Shown piece by piece: positions 16,466-25,331 of a stretch of 64,000 bases of DNA (positions within the stretch are counted from its first letter, which is position 1; every line of letters starts with the position of its first letter). Location: contig NZ_SRLC01000001.1 in the NCBI RefSeq assembly GCF_004765605.1, forward strand, positions 1,488,001 to 1,552,000. Direction: 5' to 3'. The notes beneath the pieces were generated by a model, which saw nothing but the letters and a program-made list of their open reading frames with translations, was not told where the DNA came from and ran no database searches. The position numbers and the translations under genes were made by a program. The stretch comes from Hymenobacter aquaticus. Lineage in GTDB: Bacteria > Bacteroidota > Bacteroidia > Cytophagales > Hymenobacteraceae.

Positions 16466-17746
16466 ATGCTTACCGTCCAACGCCTCCACGACCTCAACCA
16501 GCCTTTGCTGGCCGAGCACCAGCTGCAGTTTTCGTACCTGGCCGACCTGCTCAGCCGCCGCCACCAGGACGCGCAGGCCGTAGTGCGCGAGCTGGTGAAG
16601 TTTCAGGTAGCCATTCCGAGCTGGGCCCTGGGCACCGGCGGTACCCGCTTCGGCCGCTTTCCGCTGGGCGGGGAGCCGCGCAACCTGGAGGAAAAAATCG
16701 GCGACGTAGGCCTCTTGCATCAGCTCAACGGCTCGTCCAATTCCATTTCCCTGCACATTCCCTGGGATATTCCCCAGGATATTGCCGGCCTGGAGCAGCT
16801 GCAACGCGAGTACGGCCTGGTCATCGACTCGGTGAACTCCAACACTTTCCAGGACCAGCCGGGCCAGCCGTTTTCCTACAAGTTCGGCTCCCTGAGCCAT
16901 ACCGAGCAGGCCGTGCGCCAGCAGGCTATTCAGCACAACATCGACTGCATCAACTACGGCCGGCAGCTGGGGGCCCGCACTCTGACGGTGTGGCTGGCCG
17001 ACGGCTCCAACTTCCCCGGCCAGCAGCACCTGCGCCGCGCCTACCGGCGCACCCAGGAATCCTTGGCGGCCATCTACGAGGCCATGCCTTCGGATTGGCA
17101 GCTGCTCATCGAGTACAAGCCCTACGAGCCCCACTTCTACTCCATGGTCATTCCCGACTGGGGCACCTCGTACTCGCTCTGCCAGAGCCTGGGGCAGAAC
17201 GCCAACGTGCTGGTCGATTTGGGCCACCATTTGCCCAACACCAACATCGAGCAGATCGTGGGCCGGTTGCAGCAGTTCGGCCGCCTCGGGGGCTTCCACT
17301 TCAACGGCTCGATGTACGGCGACGACGACCTGACCACCGGCAGCAGCAAGCCCTTCCAGCTGTTTCTGATCTTCAACGAGCTGGTCGACGCCGCCCGGGA
17401 TACGTCGGTGACCAACCCGCTGGTGGCCTACATGATTGACGCCAGCCACAACACCAAGGACCCGCTGGAAGACTTGCTGCAGTCCATCGAAAACATCCTC
17501 GGGGCCTACGCCAAGGCCCTGCTCGTGGACCGCGAAGCCCTGCACGAAGCCCAGGAAACGAACGACGTGGTGCGGGCCGAGGAAATCCTGCGCGACGCCT
17601 TTTTGCTCGACGTGCGGCCCCTCGTGGCGGAAGCCTACCGCCAGAGCGGCGGGGCCCTGAAGCCCGTAGCAGCCTACCGCGCCGCCGGCGTGCGCGAGCA
17701 GCTGATTCAGCAGCGGGGCAAACTCAGCGTATCGACCGGACTATGA
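16466..17746 (+). CDS. rhaI: L-rhamnose isomerase, RhaI (Pseudomonas stutzeri) type
   Basis: Cytoplasmic metal-dependent TIM-barrel isomerase of 426 residues converting L-rhamnose to L-rhamnulose. Likely metal ligands are Glu216 (LLIEYKPYEPHF), Asp251 (VLVDLGHH), His278 (GGFHFNGS) and Asp325 (YMIDASHN). Their spacing, 35, 27 and 47 residues, closely matches that of P. stutzeri RhaI (Glu219, Asp254, His281, Asp327). It is therefore not the E. coli RhaA type. Its stop overlaps the kinase start in ATGA, so the two are translationally coupled. Confidence 0.93.
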   Translation: MLTVQRLHDLNQPLLAEHQLQFSYLADLLSRRHQDAQAVVRELVKFQVAIPSWALGTGGTRFGRFPLGGEPRNLEEKIGDVGLLHQLNGSSNSISLHIPWDIPQDIAGLEQLQREYGLVIDSVNSNTFQDQPGQPFSYKFGSLSHTEQAVRQQAIQHNIDCINYGRQLGARTLTVWLADGSNFPGQQHLRRAYRRTQESLAAIYEAMPSDWQLLIEYKPYEPHFYSMVIPDWGTSYSLCQSLGQNANVLVDLGHHLPNTNIEQIVGRLQQFGRLGGFHFNGSMYGDDDLTTGSSKPFQLFLIFNELVDAARDTSVTNPLVAYMIDASHNTKDPLEDLLQSIENILGAYAKALLVDREALHEAQETNDVVRAEEILRDAFLLDVRPLVAEAYRQSGGALKPVAAYRAAGVREQLIQQRGKLSVSTGL

Positions 17747-19083
17747 AAACGGGCATGAAAAAGTCGATTTACGCCGTGTTCGACATCGGCAAGACCAACA
17801 AGAAGCTCATCCTCTTCGACGAGGACCAGCAGATTATCGACGAGCAGCTCCACGTCTGCACTGACGTGCTCGACGACGACGGCTTTACGTGCGACCATCT
17901 GCCCCGGCTCACCGAGTGGGTGCTCCGGCACTGGGAAGAGCTGAGGCGCAGTCCGCACTACTCGGTCAAGGGCGTCAATTTCACCGCTTATGGGGCCAGC
18001 TTCGTCCACCTCGGGGCCGACGGCCAGCCCGTGGCCCCGCTCTACAACTACCTCAAGCCCATTCCCGACGACATTCAGCGGCAGTTTTACGCCCAGCTAA
18101 GCCAGTCGCCCGACGAATTCGCGGCCGACACCTGCTCGCCCCGGCTGGGCCTGCTCAACTCGGGCTTGCAGCTTTACTGGCTCAAATACGCCAAGCCCGA
18201 GCTGTACGCGCAGATTCACACCTCGCTGCATTTGCCCAATTACCTTTCCTACCTGCTCACGGGCGAGAAGTTCAGCGACTACACCTCCGTGGGCTGCCAC
18301 ACGGCGCTGTGGGACTACCAGCGCCGCCAGTACCACGACTGGGTGCGCCGCGAGGGCATCGACGAAAAGCTCGCGCCCCTGACCAAGGACTCTATTGCCA
18401 GCGTTGTCGACGGTATCATGGTGGGCGTGGGCTTGCACGACAGCACCTCGGCCGTGATGCCCTACCTGGCCGAAAACGACGAGCCTTTCGTGCTGATTTC
18501 GACCGGCACCTGGTCTGTTACCATCAACCCCTTCAACAGCCAGCCGCTCACGCCCGAGCTGCTGCGCCGCGACTGCCTGAGCTTTATGACGCCCCGCGGC
18601 GAGGCCACCCGCGCCTCCCGGGTCTTCCTGGGCCGGGAGCACGACTACCAGGTGGAGCGCATTGCCAGCTACTTCCACGTCAAGCCCGATTTCTACCGCT
18701 CCATCGTGCTGGCCCGGCCCTACGACGAAACCTCCACCCTGTTTATGCCCGCCTGCATGGCCGGCACCGGCCCCTTCCCCGACCAGCCCGCCGCCGACTG
18801 GGACCTGTCGGGCTTCCGCACCGCCTCCGATGCCTACCAGCACCTGATGCACGGCCTGATTCACCTCCTGCTCGAATCCATCCACTTGGTGTGGCAGGGC
18901 GAGAAAACCATCTTCGTCGACGGCGGCTTTGCCCGCAACCCGCTCTTCATGCAAACCCTGAGCTGGAACTTCCCCAAAGCCGAAATCCGCACCCTGGAAG
19001 TCCCCCAGGCCACCGCCCTGGGCGCCTTAGTCCACCTGGAACAAGGCGAAGCCTGGAAAAAAACCCAGCTGCTGTTTATGTGA
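17743..19083 (+). CDS. FGGY-family carbohydrate kinase, probable L-rhamnulokinase
   Basis: Cytoplasmic sugar kinase of 446 residues. The N-terminal phosphate-binding motif is FDIGKTNKKLILFD; LISTGTWSVTINPF and the adenosine-side FVDGGFARNPLFMQTLS are the second and third FGGY blocks. ATP phosphorylation of L-rhamnulose to its 1-phosphate is the step missing from the surrounding pathway, and the gene overlaps rhaI by four bases. It is somewhat diverged from E. coli RhaB, so related kinases (fuculose, xylulose) cannot be excluded by sequence alone. The first ATG gives MKTGMKKS; ATG at the fifth codon is an alternative start. Confidence 0.87.
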   Translation: MKTGMKKSIYAVFDIGKTNKKLILFDEDQQIIDEQLHVCTDVLDDDGFTCDHLPRLTEWVLRHWEELRRSPHYSVKGVNFTAYGASFVHLGADGQPVAPLYNYLKPIPDDIQRQFYAQLSQSPDEFAADTCSPRLGLLNSGLQLYWLKYAKPELYAQIHTSLHLPNYLSYLLTGEKFSDYTSVGCHTALWDYQRRQYHDWVRREGIDEKLAPLTKDSIASVVDGIMVGVGLHDSTSAVMPYLAENDEPFVLISTGTWSVTINPFNSQPLTPELLRRDCLSFMTPRGEATRASRVFLGREHDYQVERIASYFHVKPDFYRSIVLARPYDETSTLFMPACMAGTGPFPDQPAADWDLSGFRTASDAYQHLMHGLIHLLLESIHLVWQGEKTIFVDGGFARNPLFMQTLSWNFPKAEIRTLEVPQATALGALVHLEQGEAWKKTQLLFM

Positions 19084-19087
19084 TGAT

Positions 19088-19150
19088 TGTTGATTGTTGG
19101 GAGTTGATTGTTATCGTTGAACGGCAACAATCAACTCCCAACAATCAACA
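19088..19150. repeat. Inverted repeat (family 7) between rhamnulokinase and the four-helix-bundle gene
   Basis: A 25-base arm (19088-19112) and its exact reverse complement (19126-19150) surround a 13-base spacer holding TCGTTGAACG. The second arm recurs as a perfect 25-base direct copy at 19571-19595, on the other side of the next gene. The hairpin may also stop transcription from both flanking genes. Confidence 0.85.
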
Positions 19151-19156
19151 ATCATT

Positions 19157-19540
19157 CTATTCCTTCAAACTGGTATTCGTGTATTTGATGAGCGTATTGA
19201 TGCTTTTGGGTAGCAACTGGAGTTGGGTGAAAATGTGGCCGTATTGTTCAGGAGTCAAAAGCTGACGGGCTTTTGCTTTTTCATTCCAATCCAGCGCTTC
19301 CATCAAGGAGCCTCGTGCTATCCGGTAGAATTTGATTTTATCCTTCTTCCCGTAGCGCCCAAATCCTTCTGCTAGGTTAGCCGAAACACTATCGACAGCC
19401 CTGATAAACTGTGAGCCGACTGTATTCTGCGCCAAATAATTCCAACACACCACGGCATCCCACACGCAATTGCTTAACGCAAAGCTGATGCGGTACGCTT
19501 CCACATCTCCCAACCGAAAATGGCGTGTAGTGTCTTCCAT
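19157..19540 (-). CDS. Four-helix-bundle protein (23S rRNA intervening-sequence protein family)
   Basis: Protein of 127 residues. DVEAYRISFALSNCVWD, QFIRAVDSVSANLAEGFGRYGKKDKIKFYRIARGSLMEALDW and ITxLIKYTN-like C-terminal helix are the pattern of the S23/IVP four-helix-bundle family (the real end reads INTLIKYTNTSLKE). Family members are found inside 23S rRNA intervening sequences or as free genes; the Avd proteins of diversity-generating retroelements share the fold. No rRNA or reverse transcriptase is in the window. The gene is richer in A/T than its neighbours, is on the opposite strand and is bracketed by identical 25-base repeats, which suggests it arrived as a unit. Confidence 0.85.
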   Translation of the reverse strand: MEDTTRHFRLGDVEAYRISFALSNCVWDAVVCWNYLAQNTVGSQFIRAVDSVSANLAEGFGRYGKKDKIKFYRIARGSLMEALDWNEKAKARQLLTPEQYGHIFTQLQLLPKSINTLIKYTNTSLKE

Positions 19541-19570
19541 ATATCAATAAACCCAATAATCCAGAACAAT

Positions 19571-19595
19571 AACAATCAACTCCCAACAATCAACA
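19571..19595. repeat. Direct copy of the 25-base repeat flanking the four-helix-bundle gene
   Basis: AACAATCAACTCCCAACAAT and five more bases are identical to 19126-19150. Together they bracket the 19157-19540 gene. The repeat ends eight bases before the lldE start codon. Confidence 0.85.
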
Positions 19596-19603
19596 TTAAC
19601 CAA

Positions 19604-20347
19604 ATGCGCGTCGCCCTGTTCATTCCCTGCTACGTCGACCAGTTCTACCCGCAGGTGGGCATTGCTTCCTTACAGCTCCTGCAAAAGCTCGGCGTACGGG
19701 CCCACTTCCCCGCCCAGCAAACCTGCTGCGGGCAGCCGCTGGCCAACAGCGGCTGCGAGCGGGACGCGCTGCCCATCTACCGCCACTTCGTCGACACTTT
19801 CCAGGGCTACGACTACGTGGTGGCCCCCTCCGGCAGCTGCGTGTATCACGTGCGCAAGCACTTCGATAAGCTGGAGCAAACCGCCGAAGTGCAGCACGTG
19901 CGCGCCGCCACCTACGATTTGATTGACTTTATCACCCAAATCCTGGGCGTGACGGAGCTACCGGGCCGGTTTCCGCACAAAGTCGGGCTGCACCTGAGCT
20001 GCCACGGCCAGCGCGGCCTGCACCAGGCCAACGAGTCGGAGCTGACGCCGGTGCGCGACGGGCAGCTGCGCCGCCTGCTAGCTTCGTTGGAAGGCATTGA
20101 GCTCACCGAGCTAGACCGCAACGACGAGTGCTGCGGCTTCGGGGGCACCTTCTGCGTCTCGGAAGAGGCCATTTCCGCCCGCATGGGCCAGGATCGGGTG
20201 CAGGACCACCTGCGCAACGGCACCACCATCCTCACCGGCGGCGACATGTCGTGCCTGATGCACCTGCAAGGCATCGTCCGCCGCCGCCAGCTCCCCATGC
20301 AGGTCCTGCACGCGGTGGAGATTCTGAATGGTGAGGTGGTGACTTAG
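19604..20347 (+). CDS. lldE: L-lactate oxidation complex subunit LldE (LutA)
   Basis: Cytoplasmic protein of 247 residues with two CCG domains of the heterodisulfide-reductase/glycolate-oxidase type: TCCGQPLANSG (Cys near 41-42) and ECCGFGGTFCV (near 175), each with its upstream partner Cys (IPCYVDQFYP; LHLSCHGQRGL). With LldF and LldG it oxidises L-lactate to pyruvate. It begins the lldE-lldF-lldG set directly after the rhamnose genes, consistent with lactate being made from lactaldehyde. ATG 19604 begins the conserved MRVALFIPCY; the upstream frame runs through the repeat. Confidence 0.94.
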   Translation: MRVALFIPCYVDQFYPQVGIASLQLLQKLGVRAHFPAQQTCCGQPLANSGCERDALPIYRHFVDTFQGYDYVVAPSGSCVYHVRKHFDKLEQTAEVQHVRAATYDLIDFITQILGVTELPGRFPHKVGLHLSCHGQRGLHQANESELTPVRDGQLRRLLASLEGIELTELDRNDECCGFGGTFCVSEEAISARMGQDRVQDHLRNGTTILTGGDMSCLMHLQGIVRRRQLPMQVLHAVEILNGEVVT

Positions 20348-20430
20348 CGACTTAGTGACTTAGCGACTTAGTGAGTTGTCGTTCAAGTCGCGCAAACAGA
20401 ACAAAAACTCACTAAATCACTAAGTCACTA
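20346..20430. repeat. Simple-sequence inverted repeat (family 8) between lldE and lldF
   Basis: Tandem gacttag(t/c) units on the left are answered by cactaa(g/a)t units on the right, so the whole gap folds back on itself around TGTCGTTCAAGTCG. Similar short-word tracts are seen at three other gene ends in the window. Confidence 0.65.
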
Positions 20431-20439
20431 AATCACCAC

Positions 20440-21807
20440 ATGAGCCACTCCCTTCGCGCTGCCACTTTCGTAGCTGATGCCGACCGCACCACCTGGCACG
20501 ACGAAACCCTGTGGTTTGTGCGCCAGAAGCGCGACAAGGCCGTGTACGCCGTGCCCGAGTTTCAGGAGCTGCGGGAGCTGGCCTCCCAGATCAAGGAGCA
20601 CACCCTGGGCCGGCTGGATGAGTATTTGAAGCAGTTTGAAGCTGAGGCCCGGCGCAACGGCGTGCACGTCCACTGGGCCGCCGACGCGGCCGAGCACAAC
20701 GATATTATCCTCGATATTATCCGCCGCCATAACGACACGCGCGTGGTCAAGAGTAAGTCCATGCTGACCGAGGAGTGCCACCTGAATCCGCATTTGCTTG
20801 GGCACGGCATCGAGGTCATCGACACCGATTTGGGGGAGCGAATCATTCAGCTGCGGGAGGAGGCGCCGAGCCATTTAGTACTGCCGGCCATTCACCTCAA
20901 AAAGGAAGACGTGGGCGCCACGTTTCACCAGCATTTGGGCACTGAGAAAGGCAACCACGACCCGCAGCAGCTCACCGAAGCCGCCCGCCAGCATTTGCGG
21001 GCCAAGTTTCTGGCCGCCGAAGTGGCCATTTCGGGGGTCAACTTCGCCGTGGCCGAAACCGGCGGCGTGGTTATCTGCACCAACGAGGGCAACGCCGACC
21101 TGGGCGTGAACCTGGCCCGGGTCCACATTGCCAGCATGGGCATCGAAAAGCTGATTCCGCGCCTTTCTGACCTGGGCGTGTTTACCCGCCTGCTGGCCCG
21201 CAGCGCCACCGGCCAGCCCGTTACCACCTACACCTCGCACTACACCAAGCCCGCCGACGGCCGGGAGCTGCACGTCGTCATCGTCGACAACGGCCGCACC
21301 CAGCAGCTGGGCCGCCCCGACTTCCGGGCCTCGCTCAAGTGCATCCGCTGCGGGGCCTGCATGAACACCTGCCCGGTGTACCGGCGCAGCGGCGGCCACA
21401 GCTACGATTTCACCGTGCCCGGCCCCATCGGCGCGATTCTGTCGCCCAACATCGACCTGAAAAAGCATAGCTCCCTGCCCTTCGCCAGCACGCTCTGCGG
21501 CTCCTGCACCGACGTCTGCCCGGTCAAAATCGACATTCACACCCAGCTCTACAAGTGGCGGCAGGTGCTGGCCGAGGCCGGCGAAATTCCAATTGCCAAG
21601 AAGTGGAGCCTTAGGTTTATGGGCCGCTTCCTGGCCAGCCCCAAAGCCTTTGGCCTGGGCGGCAAACTGGCCCGCACCGGCCTGCGCCTGCTGCCCCACC
21701 AGCTCACTCACGCCCAAGCCCTCAACCCCTGGGCCGTAGCCCGGGAGCTGCCCGAGCCTCCCAAGCAAAGCTTCCGCGAATGGTACGCACGGGCGGTGAA
21801 ACAGTGA
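20440..21807 (+). CDS. lldF: L-lactate oxidation iron-sulfur protein LldF (LutB)
   Basis: Cytoplasmic protein of 455 residues. The N-terminal LUD domain (VVKSKSMLTEE, GHGIEVIDTDLGE, GVNFAVAETGGVVICTNEGN) is followed by two [4Fe-4S] clusters: CIRCGACMNTCPVY near residue 301 and LCGSCTDVCPVKI near 353. A C-terminal DUF3390-like region ends with FREWY. It is the electron-transferring subunit of the lactate-to-pyruvate complex. Spacing to lldE is 92 bases, taken up by simple-sequence repeats, so co-transcription is likely but not certain. Confidence 0.95.
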   Translation: MSHSLRAATFVADADRTTWHDETLWFVRQKRDKAVYAVPEFQELRELASQIKEHTLGRLDEYLKQFEAEARRNGVHVHWAADAAEHNDIILDIIRRHNDTRVVKSKSMLTEECHLNPHLLGHGIEVIDTDLGERIIQLREEAPSHLVLPAIHLKKEDVGATFHQHLGTEKGNHDPQQLTEAARQHLRAKFLAAEVAISGVNFAVAETGGVVICTNEGNADLGVNLARVHIASMGIEKLIPRLSDLGVFTRLLARSATGQPVTTYTSHYTKPADGRELHVVIVDNGRTQQLGRPDFRASLKCIRCGACMNTCPVYRRSGGHSYDFTVPGPIGAILSPNIDLKKHSSLPFASTLCGSCTDVCPVKIDIHTQLYKWRQVLAEAGEIPIAKKWSLRFMGRFLASPKAFGLGGKLARTGLRLLPHQLTHAQALNPWAVARELPEPPKQSFREWYARAVKQ

Positions 21808-21970
21808 AATGGTGAATGAGTGAATGAGTGAATTGACGTGCCGTAAGTCGTGTCATTGCGAGGCGCGAAGCAAGGGCAGCCAAATTCATTTTTCACATTC
21901 TCCACATTCAACCACATTCCCCCCATCCCCCCACATTAGCACCTCAGCACATTAAACAATTAGCACATTA
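21805..21970. repeat. Simple-sequence gap between lldF and lldG with one solitary palindromic repeat
   Basis: gaatgagtgaatgagtgaatt-type words on the left, a GTCATTGCGAGGCGCGAAGC word (about 21853-21872) in the middle, and cacattc/cacatta words on the right. There is no gene. The central word resembles one arm of the family 3 elements. Confidence 0.55.
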
Positions 21971-21975
21971 CCCCC

Positions 21976-22542
21976 TTGTCTTCTTCGCGCGAAAAAATTC
22001 TGGCGGCGGCCCGGGCTAACAAGCCGGCTGAAACGCCCTTGCCTACCGTTCCCGACTTCGGCGGCGATGCCTCCGTGGAGCGGTTCATGGCGGTGCTGAG
22101 CAGCATTGGCGGCCGGGTAGTATGGGTAGCCGATCCGGCGCAGCTGGGTCCCGTGGTCCAGCAGCTGTTTCCCGACGCCCGGCGCACCGCCTCGAACCTG
22201 TTTCCGGCCACCGTAGGCGTGCACGCCCAGACGCCCACCAGCGGGCTGGCCGAGGTAGACCTGGCCGTGCTGCCCGGCGAAATCGGGGTGGCGGAAAATG
22301 GGGCCGTCTGGCTGCCCGAGGCCAATATGCTGCACCGGGCCCTGCCCACCGTGACCCAGCACCTCGTGCTGGTACTCGACCACCGCCATATCGTGGCCAC
22401 CATGCACCAGGCCTACGCCCGGCTGCCCAACACCGGCGGCTACGGCGCGTTCGTAGCGGGTCCTTCCAAAACGGCGGATATCGAGCAGTCCCTGGTCATT
22501 GGGGCGCATGGCGCGCGTAGTCTGGTGCTGGTGCTGTACTAA
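21976..22542 (+). CDS. lldG: L-lactate oxidation subunit LldG (LutC)
   Basis: LUD-domain protein of 188 residues, third subunit of the L-lactate-oxidising complex. Seen are SSREKILAAARANKP at the start, then LAEVDLAVLPGEIGVAENGAVWLPE and a C-terminal GPSKTADIEQSLVIGAHGARSLVLVL, which is the LutC end motif. The start is most likely the TTG at 21976: no ATG or GTG precedes it in frame and the encoded MSSSREKI matches the family N-terminus. It completes lldE-lldF-lldG on one strand. Confidence 0.92.
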   Translation: MSSSREKILAAARANKPAETPLPTVPDFGGDASVERFMAVLSSIGGRVVWVADPAQLGPVVQQLFPDARRTASNLFPATVGVHAQTPTSGLAEVDLAVLPGEIGVAENGAVWLPEANMLHRALPTVTQHLVLVLDHRHIVATMHQAYARLPNTGGYGAFVAGPSKTADIEQSLVIGAHGARSLVLVLY

Positions 22543-22711
22543 GCTGGGTGGCAGGCAGGGAAAAGCAACGCGGCCCGGCTCGGGCAAGCCGCCGCGCATA
22601 GTTCAGCCGGCGCCCTTTGGCAAAAGTTCGGGGCCGCGTCGGCCGCTACGTCAGCTAGTCTGGCGCGGCCCGCCGCCTCTGCGGGGCCGATAGTTTGCGT
22701 TCCTTTGCCCC

Positions 22712-23569
22712 ATGAAGCTTCTTCGCTCCACGCTCCTGCTGCTGCTTCCGGCACTGCTTTCCGCCTTTCTGCCCGGGCCCAAAGCCCGACCCACCCTGTT
22801 TCTCATCGGCGACTCCACCGTGAAATATGGCAACCTCCACGCTGAGGGAGCCCTCTGGGGGTGGGGCTCTTTGCTGCCGGCCTACTTCGATACAACCCGC
22901 CTCGCTATCCAAAATTACGCCCGGGGCGGCACCAGCAGCCGCACGTTTCGCAGCCTGGGCTACTGGGCGGCGGTGCAGCCCCTGCTCAGGCCCGGCGACT
23001 TCGTGCTGCTGCAGTTTGGTCACAACGACGACAGCCCGCTGAATGACACGACCGTGGCCCGGGGCACGCTCAAAGGCAACGGCGAGGAAACTCAGGACAT
23101 CGTCAACCAGCTCACCGGCCAGCCCGAAACGGTGCACTCCTACGGCTGGTATCTGCGCCAGTTCGTTGCCGAGGCCCGGGCCCGGGGTGCCCGGGTCGTT
23201 ATCTGCTCCCTCGTCCCGCGCAACGCCTGGACCAGTGGCAAAGTCAACCGCAACAGCCCCGACTACGGCCGCTGGGCCGCGGCGGCCGCCCAGCAGAGCG
23301 GCGCAGCCTTCATCGACCTCAACCGCCTGGTAGCCGACCACTACGACCAAACCGGGGAAGCCGCCGTGGGCCGCACCTACTTCACCCCCACCGACCCTAT
23401 TCATACCAGTGAGGCCGGCGCCCGGCTCAATGCCGAAGCGGTGGCCAGCGGCATCCGGGATACGAAAGACCTGGCTCTGCGCAAGTACCTACGAAGGAAA
23501 CCGGGCGAATCAGGCCGGCGGCTGGACTGGTTACACTTACCTATGTGGTGGGCCGGGCACGCGCGGTAA
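22712..23569 (+). CDS. SGNH-hydrolase, rhamnogalacturonan acetylesterase-like (CE12)
   Basis: Secreted esterase of 285 residues that probably removes acetyl groups from the rhamnogalacturonan of pectin. A signal peptide (MKLLRSTLLLLLPALLSAFL) is followed by block I FLIGDSTVK (nucleophile Ser35), the Gly block NYARGGTSSRTF, block III QFGHNDDS, and block V DPIHTSEAG with the Asp228/His231 pair. These are the CE12/RGAE blocks. It lies 170 bases after lldG on the same strand, next to the rhamnose genes; removing acetyl groups would expose a rhamnose-containing polymer. Stop at 23569 is 87 bases from the end of convergent ackA. Confidence 0.88.
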   Translation: MKLLRSTLLLLLPALLSAFLPGPKARPTLFLIGDSTVKYGNLHAEGALWGWGSLLPAYFDTTRLAIQNYARGGTSSRTFRSLGYWAAVQPLLRPGDFVLLQFGHNDDSPLNDTTVARGTLKGNGEETQDIVNQLTGQPETVHSYGWYLRQFVAEARARGARVVICSLVPRNAWTSGKVNRNSPDYGRWAAAAAQQSGAAFIDLNRLVADHYDQTGEAAVGRTYFTPTDPIHTSEAGARLNAEAVASGIRDTKDLALRKYLRRKPGESGRRLDWLHLPMWWAGHAR

Positions 23570-23656
23570 GGCCCCGCTCACGCTCCGAAACCCCTCGAAC
23601 ACTCCTGCGGCTACGGCCGGCAAATGCCTCTTTCCGCCCGACTACTACCGTCAGTT

Positions 23657-24874
23657 TCAGGCCGGGTTCAGCAACGCGGCGCACTGCCGGGCAATTTCCA
23701 GCTCCTCGTTGGTGGGAATAACCAGAATCCGGGCCTGCGACGCCGGCGCGCTGACGTCCCGCAGGCCGGGCTGCCGCAGCTGGTTTTTGGCCTCGTCGAG
23801 TTGGAGCCCGAAAAAGTCCAGGTCCTGGCACACCTGGGCCCGAACCCGGGCGTCGTTTTCCCCCACCCCGGCGGTAAACACCACCGCGTCCAGCCCGTTC
23901 AGCACGGCCGCATACGCCCCGATATACTGCCGGATGCGGTACGTATACAAGGCGTAGCCCAGGGCGGCGCGCGCGTCGCCGGCGGCCAGGGCCTGCCCGA
24001 TGTCGCGCATGTCGCTGTGGCCGGTGAGGCCCCGCATGCCGCTTTCCTTGTTCAGGAGCGTGCTTACCTGCTCGGCGGAGTAACCCAGAGGCCCGAGCAG
24101 ATGCAGCAGCACCGAGGGGTCCAGGTCGCCGGAGCGGGTGCCCATCACTAGGCCCGCCAGCGGCCCGAAGCCCATGCTGGTATCCAGGGCCCGCCCGCCC
24201 CGCACGGCCGCCATGCTGCACCCGTTGCCGAGGTGAATGGTAATCAGGCGGGCATCGGGGTTCTGCAGAAAAGCGGCGGCCTGGGCGGCCACGTACTGGT
24301 GGCTGGTGCCGTGAAAGCCGTATTTGCGGATGCGCTGCTCCGTATACAGCGCCTCGGGCAACGCGTAGCGAAAGGCGTAGTCGGGCAGGGTCTGGTGAAA
24401 CGCCGTGTCGAACACGGCCACCTGCCGGGCCTGCGGAAACAGCCGCTCGGCCACCTCAATGCCGAAGTAGTTGGCCGGGTTGTGCAGCGGAGCCAGGGCA
24501 AAAAGCCGCCGGATTTCCGCCTTTACTTTCTCCGTAATGAGCGTAGTGGCCGCAAAAGCCTCGCCGCCGTGTACCACCCGGTGGCCTACCACTTCAATGT
24601 CGGCCGGGTCCTGAATGACGCGGCCTTCGCCTTCGGTCAGCAGCCGCACTACTTCCCGCAGACCGGCCTCGTGGTCGGGCAGCGGCAGCTGTTGGCGCTG
24701 TTCGGTGGCGGGGGCTGCCGGGTGCTGCGCCTCAAATACTTTGTGGGTAATGCTGGCCGCCCCCTCCTGCCCGATCCGCTCGACCAAGCCGCTGCAAACG
24801 GGCTGCTCGCTGGGCCAGCGGAAAAGTTGGTACTTAATGGAGGAGCTGCCGGAGTTGACGACGAAGATGTTCAT
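23657..24874 (-). CDS. ackA: Acetate kinase
   Basis: Cytoplasmic enzyme of 405 residues that makes ATP and acetate from acetyl phosphate (reversible). The start NIFVVNSGSSSIKYQLF, RVVHGGE, FDTAFHQTLP, YGFHGTSHQYV, HLGNGCSMAAVRGG, DTSMGF, PLAGLVMGTRSGDLDP and FTAGVGEN are all family blocks. ATG 24874 fits the family start; the 45 residues before it in the open frame do not. Its usual partner pta is on the same strand, but about 1.7 kb upstream beyond three plus-strand genes. Confidence 0.96.
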   Translation of the reverse strand: MNIFVVNSGSSSIKYQLFRWPSEQPVCSGLVERIGQEGAASITHKVFEAQHPAAPATEQRQQLPLPDHEAGLREVVRLLTEGEGRVIQDPADIEVVGHRVVHGGEAFAATTLITEKVKAEIRRLFALAPLHNPANYFGIEVAERLFPQARQVAVFDTAFHQTLPDYAFRYALPEALYTEQRIRKYGFHGTSHQYVAAQAAAFLQNPDARLITIHLGNGCSMAAVRGGRALDTSMGFGPLAGLVMGTRSGDLDPSVLLHLLGPLGYSAEQVSTLLNKESGMRGLTGHSDMRDIGQALAAGDARAALGYALYTYRIRQYIGAYAAVLNGLDAVVFTAGVGENDARVRAQVCQDLDFFGLQLDEAKNQLRQPGLRDVSAPASQARILVIPTNEELEIARQCAALLNPA

Positions 24875-25149
24875 AAGAGAAGTCCGCACCCGCCCGGGGT
24901 GGCTGGCACGGCGAAATAAAGCCGGGGGAAACAGGATACGCACAACAATACGGCCTTTGGCCCGACAAAGTACATACCCTGCCCAAGGACGCCGGCCGGC
25001 AACCAACAAAAGCGCGCCAGCCTACCGTCTACCGGCTCCAGCATCCTGCTTCACTCTTCCGGGCGCACCCAGCCTGATGAGCAGCCCCATCGGCAGCCGT
25101 AACGGCCCACAGCAGCTACCCGGAATGAAAATTTTGGCTTTCCTTTGCT

Positions 25150-25168
25150 TACTTTGAAAAACAAAGTA
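25150..25168. promoter_or_regulatory. Palindrome TACTTTG-AAAAA-CAAAGTA, candidate operator or back-to-back -7 elements
   Basis: A perfect 7-base inverted repeat with a 5-base A spacer, at the left edge of the low-GC block. Each half reads TACTTTG outward, close to the -7 consensus, so it could be an operator or two opposed promoter elements. The rest of the 457-base gap between ackA and the DoxX-like gene holds no gene I can support. Confidence 0.4.
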
Positions 25169-25331
25169 CTTTTAAAACGTCTGACAAGTTAAGCTATAAT
25201 TCGAGGCCTTGCCCAGCCCGGCTATGGCCCCGGCCGCAGCAGCGGCCCGGCTGATTTGGCTTCGCGCAGGGCTTGGCTCAAGCTCAGGACCAGCCCCCAC
25301 GCAGACGAGTTCCGGAAATACATTCTACTCC

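Noticed and set aside
19157-19540. Avd protein of a diversity-generating retroelement
   Set aside because: Same fold family, but no reverse transcriptase or template/variable repeat pair is seen within the window.
25125-25157. Ten-codon frame MKILAFLCLL resembling a cut-off signal peptide
   Set aside because: Too short to support; a truncated gene cannot be told from chance.
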